Positions 33,079-42,614 of a DNA stretch of 64,000 nt are shown here, in pieces. Origin of the DNA: Neopararhizobium haloflavum. GTDB lineage: Bacteria; Pseudomonadota; Alphaproteobacteria; Rhizobiales; Rhizobiaceae. How positions within the stretch are numbered: the first letter of the stretch is position 1; each line of letters begins with the position of its first letter. The notes under the pieces are model-generated. The model worked only from the letters and a program-made list of their open reading frames with translations, did not search any database and was not told the origin of the DNA. The stretch lies in contig NZ_NWUC01000003.1 of the NCBI RefSeq assembly GCF_002750855.1, forward strand, positions 186,001-250,000, written 5' to 3'. The translations under genes and the position numbers were made by a program.

Positions 33079-34275
33079 ATGAATGAGATGACGCGATTCG
33101 GTGGCGTGTTCGAGCCTTTCGCCGACACGGGAGATCCCGGTTTCGGGGTCTATCTGCATTGGCCCTTCTGCGCGGCCAAATGCCCCTATTGCGACTTCAA
33201 CAGCCACGTACGCCACAAGCCCGTCGACCAGCAGCGCTTCATCGAGGCGTTTCGGCAGGAGATAGCGTATACGAGCGGAATGACCGGGCCACGCACCGTG
33301 ACGTCGATTTTCATTGGTGGCGGCACGCCCTCCCTGATGGAGCCGTCCACTGTCGGCGCGATCCTCGACAGTGTGGCGCGTAACTGGACGGTGCCCGATG
33401 GGATCGAGATCACGCTCGAGGCCAATCCGTCATCCGTCGAGGCCACACGTTTTCGCGGCTATCGCGATGCAGGCGTCAATCGGGTTTCCATGGGCGTGCA
33501 GGCGCTCAACGACGCCGACCTCAAGGTGCTCGGCAGGCTGCACGATGTGGCGGATGCCTTGAAGGCAATTCGCCTGGCGCGTGAGACGTTTCCCCGCCTG
33601 TCCTTTGATTTGATCTATGCCCGACCCGGCCAGACAGTCGCGGCGTGGGAAGCGGAGCTGAAACAGGCCATCTCCTTTGCGGTCGACCACCTCTCGCTTT
33701 ATCAACTCACCATCGAGGAAGGCACGCCGTTTTACGCGCTGCACAAGGCCGGCAAACTCGTGGTGCCTGACGGCGACGTCTCGGCGGAGCTCTATGAGGC
33801 GACCCAGGCGATCACCGCCGATGCCGGCCTGCCCGCCTATGAAGTCTCCAACCACGCACGGCCCGGCGCCGAGAGCCGGCACAATCTCACCTATTGGCGC
33901 TACGGCGACTATGCAGGCATCGGTGCCGGTGCGCATGGACGCCTGACGCTCAACGGTTCGAAGGTCGCGACGGCCACCGAACGGCTGCCGGAGCGATGGC
34001 TGGAGATGGTCGAGGCGCGCGGCGCCGGCCATGTCGATATCGAGGAGCTGGAGCTTGAAGAACAGGCCGATGAGCTGCTCTTGATGGGACTGCGGCTGAC
34101 GGAAGGCCTCGACCTGTCGCGCTGGGAGGCGCTGTCTGGCCACGCGATCGACACGGAGCGGGAAGCCTTCCTCATCGAGCAGGGCTTTCTTGAACGGCTC
34201 GGCAACAGCAGGATCCGGTGCACACCAGCCGGGATGCTGATCCTCGACGCCGTGGTCGCCGATCTCGCTCTTTAG
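33079..34275 (+). CDS. hemW: radical SAM protein HemW (oxygen-independent coproporphyrinogen oxidase-like)
   Basis: A heme-binding chaperone-like member of the HemN family. The 398-residue protein has the radical-SAM cluster C31-X3-C35-X2-C38 (FCAAKCPYCDF) and IFIGGGTPSLM. It also has the conserved MGVQALNDADLKVLGRLH and YLTYWRYGDYAGIGAGAHG-like segments. The start ATG 33079 gives MNEMTRFGG, and an earlier in-frame ATG at 33028 falls inside rdgB. True HemN proteins are longer, with an N-terminal extension that is missing here, so HemW is the better name. Confidence 0.92.
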   Translation: MNEMTRFGGVFEPFADTGDPGFGVYLHWPFCAAKCPYCDFNSHVRHKPVDQQRFIEAFRQEIAYTSGMTGPRTVTSIFIGGGTPSLMEPSTVGAILDSVARNWTVPDGIEITLEANPSSVEATRFRGYRDAGVNRVSMGVQALNDADLKVLGRLHDVADALKAIRLARETFPRLSFDLIYARPGQTVAAWEAELKQAISFAVDHLSLYQLTIEEGTPFYALHKAGKLVVPDGDVSAELYEATQAITADAGLPAYEVSNHARPGAESRHNLTYWRYGDYAGIGAGAHGRLTLNGSKVATATERLPERWLEMVEARGAGHVDIEELELEEQADELLLMGLRLTEGLDLSRWEALSGHAIDTEREAFLIEQGFLERLGNSRIRCTPAGMLILDAVVADLAL

Positions 34276-34424
34276 AGTTTCACTGCCAATGGGTCGCGTA
34301 TCTCAGCGATCCTTGTCCGGCGCGCACGACTTTCGGTCGATTGACGATCACCGCCACGGGCCTTAATTTGCCAGTGTTGCGGTTGGTTGGCATCAGCCGC
34401 TCGCTGCGCCCCGGAGAGCCGGCC

Positions 34425-34631
34425 ATGGGTCTTTTCGACCTCGTCATGACAGTATGCCTCATCGCCCAACCGGGCGATTGCCGCCTCGAACGCATAGGCT
34501 TCGACCAGGGCGATACGGCACACAGCTGCATGTTTCTGGCACCGATGGAGATCGCGCGCTGGGCCGATACGCACCCCGGCCTGCAGGTAAAGCGCTGGAA
34601 GTGCGCCCCTCATGGTGAGCGTGACATTTAG
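34425..34631 (+). CDS. small hypothetical protein (68 aa, four cysteines)
   Basis: A 68-residue open frame with ATG at 34425, preceded by GGAGAG. Cysteines sit at 11, 19, 35 and 60. The N-terminus is hydrophobic (LFDLVMTVCLIA) and there is a central AHSCMFLAPMEIARWA. I recognise similar short proteins in other Rhizobiales but no function. The spaced cysteines could form two disulfides or bind metal if the N-terminus leads export. It lies between hemW and rsmI, all in the same direction. Confidence 0.6.
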   Translation: MGLFDLVMTVCLIAQPGDCRLERIGFDQGDTAHSCMFLAPMEIARWADTHPGLQVKRWKCAPHGERDI

Positions 34632-34720
34632 GGTCGGGACCGTATCTCTCTCCCGGCACGACGCGATGGAAGTCAAATCGAGGCTTGCAACCTTGGCGGC
34701 TTTCGTCGCAACTGCCCGCA

Positions 34721-35659
34721 ATGGCTGAATCGATCTCGAATGACGACACTGACCGTCCGGCGGAAGGATCGGGCCAGGACCAGCGCGCTCACTTTCGCAT
34801 AGGACGAAACGCGATCCCCGCACGGCCGCTGGAGCCGGCGCTCTATCTCGTTTCGACCCCGATCGGCAATCTTGGCGACATCACGTTGCGCGCGCTTGAA
34901 GTGCTGGCAGCTTCCGACATCCTGGCTTGCGAGGACACACGCGTTTCCCGTGTGCTTCTCCAGCGTTATGGGATCGAGCGCCGCCCCGTCGCCTATCACG
35001 AGCACAATGCCGAGGCATCGGGTGCGGCATTGCTGGAGGCGCTTGCCGCCGGCCGGAGCGTCGCGCTGATCAGCGATGCGGGCACGCCGCTGGTTTCCGA
35101 TCCGGGATTCCGCCTCGTCGGCAGCGCCATCGAGGCCGGGCACGCCGTCATCCCCATCCCCGGCGCGTCGGCCCCGCTCGCCGCGTTGGCCGCCTCCGGC
35201 CTGCCGACCGACGCATTCTTCTTCGCCGGATTTCTTCCCGCCAAGCAAAAAGCGCGGCGCGAGCGGATCGAGGCAGTCGGGACGATTCCCGGCACGATCA
35301 TTTTTTTCGAGTCGCCGCATCGTCTCGCAGCGACACTCGCCGATTGCGCCGCTGTCCTCGGCGGCGGGCGCGGCGCTGTCGTCTGCCGTGAACTGACAAA
35401 GGCATTCGAGGACGTTCGGCGTGGCAGCCTCGACGCGCTTGCGGCGTTCTATGCCGACGCGGCGAGCGTCAAGGGTGAAATCGTTCTTCTCATTGCCCCT
35501 TACGAGCCGCCGTCGGCAAGCGCCGACGAGGCCGAAGCTTTGCTCAAGGATCTGTCCGCAACGATGGCGCCTGGGCAGGCGGCGACCGAAGCTGCCCGGA
35601 TCACTGGTCTTCCCCGCAAGACGCTCTACAACCGGCTCCTTGCGATGAAGAAGGACTGA
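34721..35659 (+). CDS. rsmI: 16S rRNA (cytidine(1402)-2'-O)-methyltransferase
   Basis: SAM-dependent 2'-O-methylation of C1402 in the 16S rRNA decoding centre. The tetrapyrrole-methylase fold begins ALYLVSTPIGNLGDITLRALEVL after a variable N-terminus of about 40 residues. ACEDTRVSRVLL, LISDAGTPLVSDPG and FFESPHRL follow. The ATG at 34721 (MAESIS) gives 312 residues; another in-frame ATG is at 34685. yraN follows by 2 bp. Confidence 0.94.
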   Translation: MAESISNDDTDRPAEGSGQDQRAHFRIGRNAIPARPLEPALYLVSTPIGNLGDITLRALEVLAASDILACEDTRVSRVLLQRYGIERRPVAYHEHNAEASGAALLEALAAGRSVALISDAGTPLVSDPGFRLVGSAIEAGHAVIPIPGASAPLAALAASGLPTDAFFFAGFLPAKQKARRERIEAVGTIPGTIIFFESPHRLAATLADCAAVLGGGRGAVVCRELTKAFEDVRRGSLDALAAFYADAASVKGEIVLLIAPYEPPSASADEAEALLKDLSATMAPGQAATEAARITGLPRKTLYNRLLAMKKD

Positions 35660-35661
35660 CG

Positions 35662-36048
35662 GTGGCCCGGACGCGCGAGGAGGAAAGCGCACGGCGACGG
35701 CAGGCGGAGCGGCGCGGCCACAGGGGCGAGACGCTCGCGGCAATCGCGCTTCGACTCAGAGGCTATCGCATCCTTGCGCGCCGGTTCCGCACGCGGGCCG
35801 GCGAGATCGACCTTATCGCCCGCAAGGGCGACGTCATCGCTTTTGTCGAGGTCAAGGCGCGCGCGGGGACACTCCTTGCCATCGATGCGGTGCCGGCCGC
35901 AACGCAGCGCCGGATTCGCGCCGCCGGCGACATATGGCTCGCCCAGCAATATGACCGCGGGCGCGATTATTCGGGCTATACGTGGCGCTACGATATCGTC
36001 GTGATCCGGCCAAGGCGCTGGCCGACGCATTTCACCGATGCATTCTGA
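35662..36048 (+). CDS. YraN-family (UPF0102) putative endonuclease-fold protein
   Basis: A 128-residue protein of the restriction-endonuclease-like YraN family. RHRGE...RGYRILARRFRTRAGEIDLIARKGDVIAFVEVKAR (about 20-70) carries the E-D-EVK catalytic-type residues. GTG start at 35662, 2 bp after the rsmI stop. rsmI-yraN-gshB is a common order in this group. Function is not established. Confidence 0.9.
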   Translation: MARTREEESARRRQAERRGHRGETLAAIALRLRGYRILARRFRTRAGEIDLIARKGDVIAFVEVKARAGTLLAIDAVPAATQRRIRAAGDIWLAQQYDRGRDYSGYTWRYDIVVIRPRRWPTHFTDAF

Positions 36049-36135
36049 AGCCAGCGCCTTGTGCGAATGAACGGTTGCGGCGATCGGCCGGTCGGCCTTA
36101 TCTGAGCACCGATTGCCAACAATGAAGGTCAGGTC

Positions 36136-37080
36136 ATGGCGAAGTCGCTGAAAGTCGCGGTCCAGATGGACCATGTTTCCTCCATCCATATCGAAGGCGA
36201 CTCGACCTTTGCCATGTGCCTGGAAGCGCAGCGGCGCGGCCACACGCTTTTTCACTACACACCCGACCGGCTGACGCTGCGAGACGGCAGCGTGTTCGCC
36301 CGCATCGAGCCGATGACGGTGAAGGACGAAAAAGGCGCGCACTACCAGCTGGGCGACGCCGAGCGCACGGACCTTTCGACGCTCGACGTGATCCTCCTGC
36401 GTCAGGATCCCCCTTTCGACATGTCCTATATAACGTCCACGCATCTGCTGGAGCGCATTCATCCCCAGACGCTGGTCGTCAACGATCCGGCGTGGGTCCG
36501 CAACTCGCCTGAGAAGATCTTCGTCACGGAGTTCCCCGACCTGATGCCGGAGACGCTGATCACGCGGGACTGGGCCGAAATCCGGGCGTTCCGCCAGGAA
36601 ATGGGCGACATCATCCTGAAGCCGCTCTACGGCAATGGCGGTGCCGGCGTCTTTCATCTCGGCGAAAGCGACCGCAATCTCTCGTCGCTGCTGGAGATGT
36701 TCACGCAGATGTTCCGCGAACCGATCATCGCCCAGCGCTACCTGCCGAAGGTGCGCGAAGGTGACAAGCGCATCCTGCTCGTCGACGGTGAGCCTGTCGG
36801 CGCCATCAATCGGGTGCCTGCGGAAAACGATGCCCGATCCAACATGCATGTCGGGGGCAAGGCGGTCAGAACCGAGATGACGGATCGCGAGCGCGAGATC
36901 TGTGCGCGGATCGGTCCGGCCTTGCGGGAACGGGGTTTCCTGATCGTCGGCATCGATGTCATCGGCGACGTGATGACCGAAATCAACGTGACGTCTCCGA
37001 CCGGTCTGCGCGAGGTCGAGAAATTCGGCGGTGCCAACATCGCCGCCCTGATGTGGGACGCGATCGAGAAGCGGCGCTGA
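36136..37080 (+). CDS. gshB: glutathione synthetase
   Basis: ATP-dependent ligation of gamma-glutamylcysteine and glycine. The 314-residue protein begins [20 protein letters not shown]. It then has [19 protein letters not shown] (about 93-111), the ATP-grasp lysine strand [16 protein letters not shown] and the C-terminal metal site [21 protein letters not shown] 36136 after GAAGGTCAGGTC. An inverted repeat that may end its transcript follows at 37121-37140. Confidence 0.96.
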   Translation: MAKSLKVAVQMDHVSSIHIEGDSTFAMCLEAQRRGHTLFHYTPDRLTLRDGSVFARIEPMTVKDEKGAHYQLGDAERTDLSTLDVILLRQDPPFDMSYITSTHLLERIHPQTLVVNDPAWVRNSPEKIFVTEFPDLMPETLITRDWAEIRAFRQEMGDIILKPLYGNGGAGVFHLGESDRNLSSLLEMFTQMFREPIIAQRYLPKVREGDKRILLVDGEPVGAINRVPAENDARSNMHVGGKAVRTEMTDREREICARIGPALRERGFLIVGIDVIGDVMTEINVTSPTGLREVEKFGGANIAALMWDAIEKRR

Positions 37081-37120
37081 GCGACTGCGCAGTCGGGAAC
37101 TGCCGGCAACTGCCGATTGC

Positions 37121-37171
37121 GGAAACAACGCTTCGTTTCCACAATGTTCTTGTTTCATTCTCGTCATTGTG
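37121..37171 (+). repeat. two short inverted repeats after gshB
   Basis: GGAAAC (37121-37126) pairs with GTTTCC (37135-37140). Right after it, CACAATG (37140-37146) pairs with CATTGTG (37165-37171). They lie in the 179-bp gap between gshB and comM. The first could be a weak terminator; no T-run follows directly. The second could be an operator. No function is assigned. Confidence 0.35.
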
Positions 37172-37259
37172 TCAAGTTGCATGGGCGGCGTGGTGAAACA
37201 GGCGGTTGTCCGGACGTTGAGGAGCGTGAGGATGGCGGCCCGGGCAAGGGGCTTGGCGC

Positions 37260-38792
37260 ATGGTAGCACGCGTCGCGACGATTGCATTTCAGGGCATCGA
37301 GGCTGTACCGGTCGACGTTCAGGTGATGATCGGTCCGGGCAAGGTCAACACGCACATCGTCGGACTTCCCGACAAGGCGGTGGCCGAAAGCCGCGAGCGT
37401 GTGCAGGCCGCCCTGCACGCATCCGGACTGACGCTGCCGCCCAAGAAGATCACGGTCAACCTTGCGCCCGCCGACCTGCCGAAGGAAGGCAGCCACTATG
37501 ATTTGCCGATCGCACTGGCTCTGATGGCGGCGCTCGGCGCGATTCCGGGCGACGTTCTGGAGGGTTATGTCGTCGTTGGAGAACTGGCGCTCGACGGGAC
37601 GATTGCGCCGGTCGCCGGGGCGCTGCCGGCTGCGATCGGCGCCAATGCGCTCGGCAAGGGTCTCATCTGCCCGGCCCCGAGCGGGCCGGAAGCTGCCTGG
37701 GCCGGCGCGGAACTCGACATCCTGGCGCCCCGCAGCCTGATCGCGATGGCCAATCATTTCCGCGGCACGCAGGTGCTTTCGCGCCCCGAGCCGGCGCTGC
37801 ACGCGCCGCCGGCCGATCTGCCGGATCTTGCTGACATCAAGGGGCAGGAAAGCGCCAAACGTGCGCTCGAGGTTGCCGCTGCGGGTGGGCACAATCTGCT
37901 CATGGTCGGCCCGCCAGGATCGGGCAAGTCGATGCTGGCACAGCGCCTTGCGGCCATCTTGCCGCCGCTGCCGCCGGCCGAGTTGCTCGAGGTGTCCATG
38001 GTCCACTCCATCGCCGGCAAACTGGCGGGCGGCAAGCTTTCCGACCGTCGGCCCTTTCGCGCACCGCATCATTCCGCCTCGATGGCGGCGATGGTCGGCG
38101 GCGGGCTGAAAGCTCGTCCCGGAGAAATGTCGCTCGCCCACCACGGCGTGCTTTTCCTCGACGAACTCCCGGAATTCACGCCGCAGGTCCTCGACAGCCT
38201 TCGTCAGCCCTTGGAAACCGGTGAGTGCGTCATTGCGCGCGCCAATCATCGCATCACCTACCCGGCCAAAATTCAGTTGATCGCTGCGATGAACCCCTGT
38301 CGCTGCGGCATGGCGGGCGAGCCGGGCCATCGCTGCGCGCGCGGGCCACGCTGCCAGAGCGAGTATCAGGCGCGCATCTCCGGCCCACTGCTCGACCGAA
38401 TCGACCTGCGCATCGACGTTCCAGCGGTCTCGGCCGCCGATCTCATCAAGCCCGCACCGGCCGAGCGGAGCGTCGAGGTTGCTGTCCGGGTCGCGCGTGC
38501 ACGCGCGCTCCAGAGGGAGCGCTTCACCGAAGAAGGTATAAAGCAGGCCACGACCAACGCCCAGTGCTCCACCTCCCTAATCGAACGGATCGCCCATCCG
38601 GACGCGTCCGGCCAGGCCCTTCTTTCCGACGCTGCCGACAAGCTGCAGTTTTCAGCACGCGCCTACCATCGCGTCCTGAAGGTTGCACGCACCCTCGCCG
38701 ACCTCGATGGCTGCGACACGGTGGGACGTATTCATCTGGCGGAAGCGATTTCCTACCGGATGCCGGGCGAGCGGTTAAGCGCGGCGGCCTGA
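37260..38792 (+). CDS. comM: YifB/ComM-family Mg-chelatase-like AAA ATPase
   Basis: A 510-residue protein with an N-terminal Lon-like fold (NLAPADLPKEGSHYDLPIAL, about 64-83), a central AAA ATPase domain and a C-terminal helical domain. The ATPase has Walker A GPPGSGKS near 217-224, the HHSAS motif in RAPHHSASMAA and Walker B GVLFLDELPEF. The cysteine-containing NPCRCG...GHRCARGPRC stretch is typical of the family. In Haemophilus and Vibrio ComM is a branch-migration helicase for natural transformation; a role in this organism is not shown. ATG 37260. Confidence 0.92.
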   Translation: MVARVATIAFQGIEAVPVDVQVMIGPGKVNTHIVGLPDKAVAESRERVQAALHASGLTLPPKKITVNLAPADLPKEGSHYDLPIALALMAALGAIPGDVLEGYVVVGELALDGTIAPVAGALPAAIGANALGKGLICPAPSGPEAAWAGAELDILAPRSLIAMANHFRGTQVLSRPEPALHAPPADLPDLADIKGQESAKRALEVAAAGGHNLLMVGPPGSGKSMLAQRLAAILPPLPPAELLEVSMVHSIAGKLAGGKLSDRRPFRAPHHSASMAAMVGGGLKARPGEMSLAHHGVLFLDELPEFTPQVLDSLRQPLETGECVIARANHRITYPAKIQLIAAMNPCRCGMAGEPGHRCARGPRCQSEYQARISGPLLDRIDLRIDVPAVSAADLIKPAPAERSVEVAVRVARARALQRERFTEEGIKQATTNAQCSTSLIERIAHPDASGQALLSDAADKLQFSARAYHRVLKVARTLADLDGCDTVGRIHLAEAISYRMPGERLSAAA

Positions 38793-38966
38793 CGCCGGCC
38801 CACGACCAGTCAGGACCAGCGAATTCCCCCGGCGCACTTTATGCCGCGCCGATTTTGCCCGTTCACAAACCGGCACCTCTGCAGCTAGAATCACGACGAA
38901 CACAACTCTGCCGGACGACACGTCGATCCCGATGAAGCCGGCCTTCGGTGATGAGACTACGCCTGC

Positions 38967-41144
38967 ATGACATCAACTGCCGAAAAGCCCACCACGTCCC
39001 ACCATGCGGCCCCCCAAGCCCAGGATGCCGCCAGGCTGCGTGCCATGCTCGATTTTTCGAGCGACGCGATCGCCATGCTGACAGCCAGGCGCGACGCATC
39101 CGGAAACATTGTCGATTTCACCTGCACGGAGCTCAATCCGGCAGCCTGCCGTGTCTTGAAGACCGAACGCAGGCGCGTCCTCGGCGCTTCCCTCCTGACG
39201 ATCCTGCCGGGGCACGACGGCGTCGACGGCCTCTTCGGCAAGTATCGCGCCGTGGTGGAAAGCGGGGAAGGTCACGACGTGGAGTTTCCCTATGACCGCG
39301 ACGGTCTCGATGGATGGTGGCGCAATATCGCCGTCAAGCATGGTGACGGGGTTCTCGTGCGGTTCACCAACATCACCGAGCAGCGCCGCGAGCAGATCCA
39401 TGCGCAGCGGCTTGCCGTCATCGTCGAGCAATCCGCCGACTTCATCGGCATAAGCCACCCCGACGGCCGTGTCGATTTCGTCAACGATGCCGGGCTTCGC
39501 ATGGTCGGCCTGCCCGATATGGCAAGCGCCGGCAGAACAGCGATGGCAGACTATTTCCAGCCGGAGTCGCGGCGCCGGATGAGCGAGACGGCCGTACCGG
39601 TGATGGAGCGAGAAGGCTTCTGGGAAGGCGAAGTCGAACTGCGCGACTTTCGCTCGGGCAAGGCGCTGCCGGTCCACTACAGTCTGTTTCCCGTTCTCGA
39701 TGCAGGGCAACGGACCGTCGCCTATGCGACAGTGGCGCGCGACATTTCGGGGTCCCGAGAAATGACGGACGCGCTGCGCGTCAGCGAAAGCAAGTTCCGT
39801 GCGATCGCCGACACGATGCCGCAAATGGTCTGGTCGACGACACCCGACGGTCTGCATGACTACTACAACGCGCGATGGTACGAATTCACCGGCGTGCCGG
39901 AGGGCTCGACCGACGGCGAGGGCTGGAACGGCATGTTCCATCCCGACGACCAGCCACGCGCATGGGAGAAGTGGCGTCGATCACTGGAGACCGGCGAGCT
40001 ATATGAGATCGAGTATCGGCTGCGCCATCACAGCGGGCAATACCGCTGGACGCTCGGGCGGGCCTTGCCGATCCGCGACGAAGCAGGCGTGATCCTGCGT
40101 TGGTTTGGCACCTGCACGGACATTCACGACACCCGCATGCATACGGATCGGCTGCACAATGCGCAGTTGCGTCTGCAACTGGCACTGGCAGCGGCGGCCA
40201 TCGGCGTTTGGGAATACGATCCAGCGCTCGACCTTGTCGAATGGGATGAACGGATTCGCGCTGCAACAGGTCGCACGAATGAGGACGGCCCCTTTTCGTT
40301 CAGCCGCGATTTTCTCCCACTCGTCAACCCGGACGACCGCGAACGGGTGCGGGCCGCGATCGAAGAGGCGGCCGCATCCGGCAAGGAACTGGCCCTTGAA
40401 TACCGAATCCGCCCAGCCGGTTCACCTGCCGATGTCTGGGTCTCTTCGGCAGGCCGGCGCGTGCTCGGCGAGGATGGATCCGTGCGCGTCATCGGAACCG
40501 CGATGGACATTTCGGAAGATGTGCGCGCCCTTGAGGAGCAGGAGGTCGTGGCGCAGGAACTCAGCCACCGCATCAAGAACATCTTCTCCGTCATATCGGG
40601 GATGATCGGGCTTTCGGCGCGAACCTACCCGGAGACGCGCCCGCTTGCAGACAAATTGCGTGAGCGCATTGCCGCACTCGGCCGGGCCCACGACTTCGTC
40701 CGCCCCAACAAGAACCGGGCAATCGGCGCACCGGCGGCGACGCTGCAAGGGCTGGCAGCGCAGATTTTCGAACCCTATGGCGATGACCAAGGCTCGCCCA
40801 TTGTCCTCCTTGGCGACGATCTGCCGATCGACGACCGCGCCGCCACGCCTCTTGCTCTCCTGTTTCATGAATTGGCGACCAACGCGGCGAAATATGGCGC
40901 GCTTTCGACAAGGGAGGGACGGGTCACGATCACCATCGCGACCGGGCCAGAATCCGTCTCGGTCGACTGGAAAGAGACCGGCGGCCCGCCGATCACCAGT
41001 CCCCCGGAGCGACGCGGCTTCGGATCACGCCTGACCTCGCTCAGCGTAGAGGCACAATTGGGCGGGACGATCAAGACACTGTGGTGCCAGGACGGCCTCC
41101 ACAGTCGGATCGAGATACCGGCGTCGTCGTTCAGCCGGACCTAG
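38967..41144 (+). CDS. multi-PAS sensor histidine kinase, HWE family
   Basis: A soluble sensor kinase of 725 residues with no predicted membrane helix. About four PAS/PAC modules span residues 25-530; I see clear PAC endings in VRFTNITEQR, TVARDISGSR, GTCTDIHDTR and GTAMDISEDV. An HWE kinase core follows, with the phospho-acceptor H534 in ELSHRIKNIFSVISGM, the N-box HELATNAAKYGAL and the hallmark W668-K-E (VDWKETGGPP). No LOV cysteine motif is present, so the signal is unknown. It converges with a single-domain response regulator 55 bp away, its likely partner. Confidence 0.9.
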   Translation: MTSTAEKPTTSHHAAPQAQDAARLRAMLDFSSDAIAMLTARRDASGNIVDFTCTELNPAACRVLKTERRRVLGASLLTILPGHDGVDGLFGKYRAVVESGEGHDVEFPYDRDGLDGWWRNIAVKHGDGVLVRFTNITEQRREQIHAQRLAVIVEQSADFIGISHPDGRVDFVNDAGLRMVGLPDMASAGRTAMADYFQPESRRRMSETAVPVMEREGFWEGEVELRDFRSGKALPVHYSLFPVLDAGQRTVAYATVARDISGSREMTDALRVSESKFRAIADTMPQMVWSTTPDGLHDYYNARWYEFTGVPEGSTDGEGWNGMFHPDDQPRAWEKWRRSLETGELYEIEYRLRHHSGQYRWTLGRALPIRDEAGVILRWFGTCTDIHDTRMHTDRLHNAQLRLQLALAAAAIGVWEYDPALDLVEWDERIRAATGRTNEDGPFSFSRDFLPLVNPDDRERVRAAIEEAAASGKELALEYRIRPAGSPADVWVSSAGRRVLGEDGSVRVIGTAMDISEDVRALEEQEVVAQELSHRIKNIFSVISGMIGLSARTYPETRPLADKLRERIAALGRAHDFVRPNKNRAIGAPAATLQGLAAQIFEPYGDDQGSPIVLLGDDLPIDDRAATPLALLFHELATNAAKYGALSTREGRVTITIATGPESVSVDWKETGGPPITSPPERRGFGSRLTSLSVEAQLGGTIKTLWCQDGLHSRIEIPASSFSRT

Positions 41145-41199
41145 ACCGTTCGCTCACGCACTGCTGGGCAGGCGTCGGTTTGGCGCGAATACCCAGAGG

Positions 41200-41595
41200 T
41201 CAGGCAAAAAGGCGCAGGTCGGCGGGCGGTTCGATAGCACCGCGCGGCGCGCGTTTTGCTGCGGCAAAGTCGAGCGCGGCCACGATCACCCGATGCGAGC
41301 ATGGTTTGGTCAGCACCCCAATGGTGCCGTCGACGCCTTCGCCGAGCAGCGAGGGGTTTGCCGTCATGTAGACGACCGTGACGCCCATTTCGCTTGCCAG
41401 ACGACGGCCGACGGCGATCCCCGTCAATCCATCGCGAAGGTTGAGATCGATAAAGGCGATGTCCGCATTCTCGGCGAGCTGCAATGCGCTATGGCTATCC
41501 GGGGCTATCCCGATAACGGTGTAGCCTGCATCCTCGACCGCGTTCTCCACATCCAGCGCGACGAAGATTTCGTCTTCGACAATCAAGACATTCAT
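41200..41595 (-). CDS. single-domain response regulator
   Basis: A stand-alone receiver of 131 residues with no output domain. Acidic pocket E7/D8 (VEDE), phospho-acceptor D50 in AFIDLNLRDG, T78 in VVYMTANPS and K97 in GVLTKPCS are all present. The ATG at 41595 begins MNVLIVEDE; a longer upstream frame was rejected because it adds low-complexity sequence before this canonical start. It probably acts as a phosphate relay or sink for the adjacent HWE kinase. A general-stress EcfG-type promoter lies about 120 bp upstream. Confidence 0.92.
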   Translation of the reverse strand: MNVLIVEDEIFVALDVENAVEDAGYTVIGIAPDSHSALQLAENADIAFIDLNLRDGLTGIAVGRRLASEMGVTVVYMTANPSLLGEGVDGTIGVLTKPCSHRVIVAALDFAAAKRAPRGAIEPPADLRLFA

Positions 41596-41715
41596 AAGAA
41601 CCCAGCTATTCCGTTTCAGACCCGCCAAGGGACACAGTGTGTCGCTGCGGCATTGAGAAATCGTCAATCGACGCTCTGCCGCATGAGAACATGCGAACCG
41701 CTCCCTTGCGCGCGT

Positions 41716-41740
41716 AACGCGTGGACCCGCCTCGAGTTCC
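41716..41740 (-). promoter_or_regulatory. EcfG-type general stress promoter of the response regulator gene
   Basis: On the minus strand GGAAC (41736-41740), 16 bp, then CGTT (41716-41719), an exact match to the alphaproteobacterial general-stress consensus GGAAC-N16/17-CGTT. It lies in the 173-bp gap upstream of the receiver gene and points at it, leaving a leader of about 110 bases. Confidence 0.7.
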
Positions 41741-41768
41741 ATTCGGCGTGCGTAAATCGGGCCGTCCG

Positions 41769-42614
41769 CTATTCATCGGCGGGCGCCGGATTGGAGATGT
41801 AACCTTCGATCAGGGAGGAAGGCGCCGCTTTCTCGACGAAGGCGAAGCTACCATCCTGCCGCATCGCCCGCGCGGCATCGATCAGCGTCCCATAGACCAG
41901 CTTGGACAATTGCGAGCCGAGGCTGATGCGCGCCACCCCCGCCTCGGCCAGTTGATCGCGCGTGAATGGCGGATCGGCGGGAATTCCGGCCAGCACGTTG
42001 ACGGGTTTCGACAAGGCGGAACAGACCGTGCGGATTGCCGCAAGGCTTGGCAGCCCGGGCGCATAGAGCACATCGGCGCCGGCCAGCTCGAAGGCGCGCA
42101 GCCGAGCGATCGTGTCGTCGAGGTCTTGGCGGCCCCACAGGAAATTCTCCGCCCGTGCCGTCAGAACAAACGTGCGGCCCAGCCGGTCGCGGGCTTCGCA
42201 TGCGGCTGCGATGCGTTCGACGGCAAGGCCGGAGTCATAGATCGGGGCGCGCGGATCGCCGCTATGGTCCTCGATGGAACAGCCTGCCATCCCGGTCTCT
42301 GCGGCTTCGGCGATGCCCACGGCCACGGTATCGGGATCGTGGCCCTTGCCGTTTTCCAGGTCGGCGTTGACCGGAAGCGACGTTGCCGAGACCATCGTGC
42401 GCGCGTGGTCCAGCCTTTCGCTCCAGGACACGGTGCCGTCGCGCCTGCCGAGGGTGAAGGCATGGGCGGCGCTGCTGGTCGCGATGGCCTCAAAACCGAG
42501 ACCGGCGAAAAGGCGGGCGGTACCGACGTCCCACGGGTTGGGCATGATCACGGGATCGCCCTTGCGGTGAAGGCTCAGGAAGCGATCGCCCGGAGATGGA
42601 TTGAACGCACTCAT
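41769..42614 (-). CDS. isocitrate lyase / PEP mutase superfamily enzyme
   Basis: A TIM-barrel enzyme of 281 residues. It begins with [26 protein letters not shown], then the substrate-loop region [13 protein letters not shown] (about 82-94, the D-x-E-N-G metal motif) and [10 protein letters not shown]. The classic isocitrate lyase KKCGH motif is absent, so it belongs with 2-methylisocitrate-lyase-like/PEP-mutase-like enzymes, often oxaloacetase or carboxylyase. The exact substrate is not determinable. It overlaps dut by 4 bp and is downstream of it. Confidence 0.85.
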   Translation of the reverse strand: MSAFNPSPGDRFLSLHRKGDPVIMPNPWDVGTARLFAGLGFEAIATSSAAHAFTLGRRDGTVSWSERLDHARTMVSATSLPVNADLENGKGHDPDTVAVGIAEAAETGMAGCSIEDHSGDPRAPIYDSGLAVERIAAACEARDRLGRTFVLTARAENFLWGRQDLDDTIARLRAFELAGADVLYAPGLPSLAAIRTVCSALSKPVNVLAGIPADPPFTRDQLAEAGVARISLGSQLSKLVYGTLIDAARAMRQDGSFAFVEKAAPSSLIEGYISNPAPADE

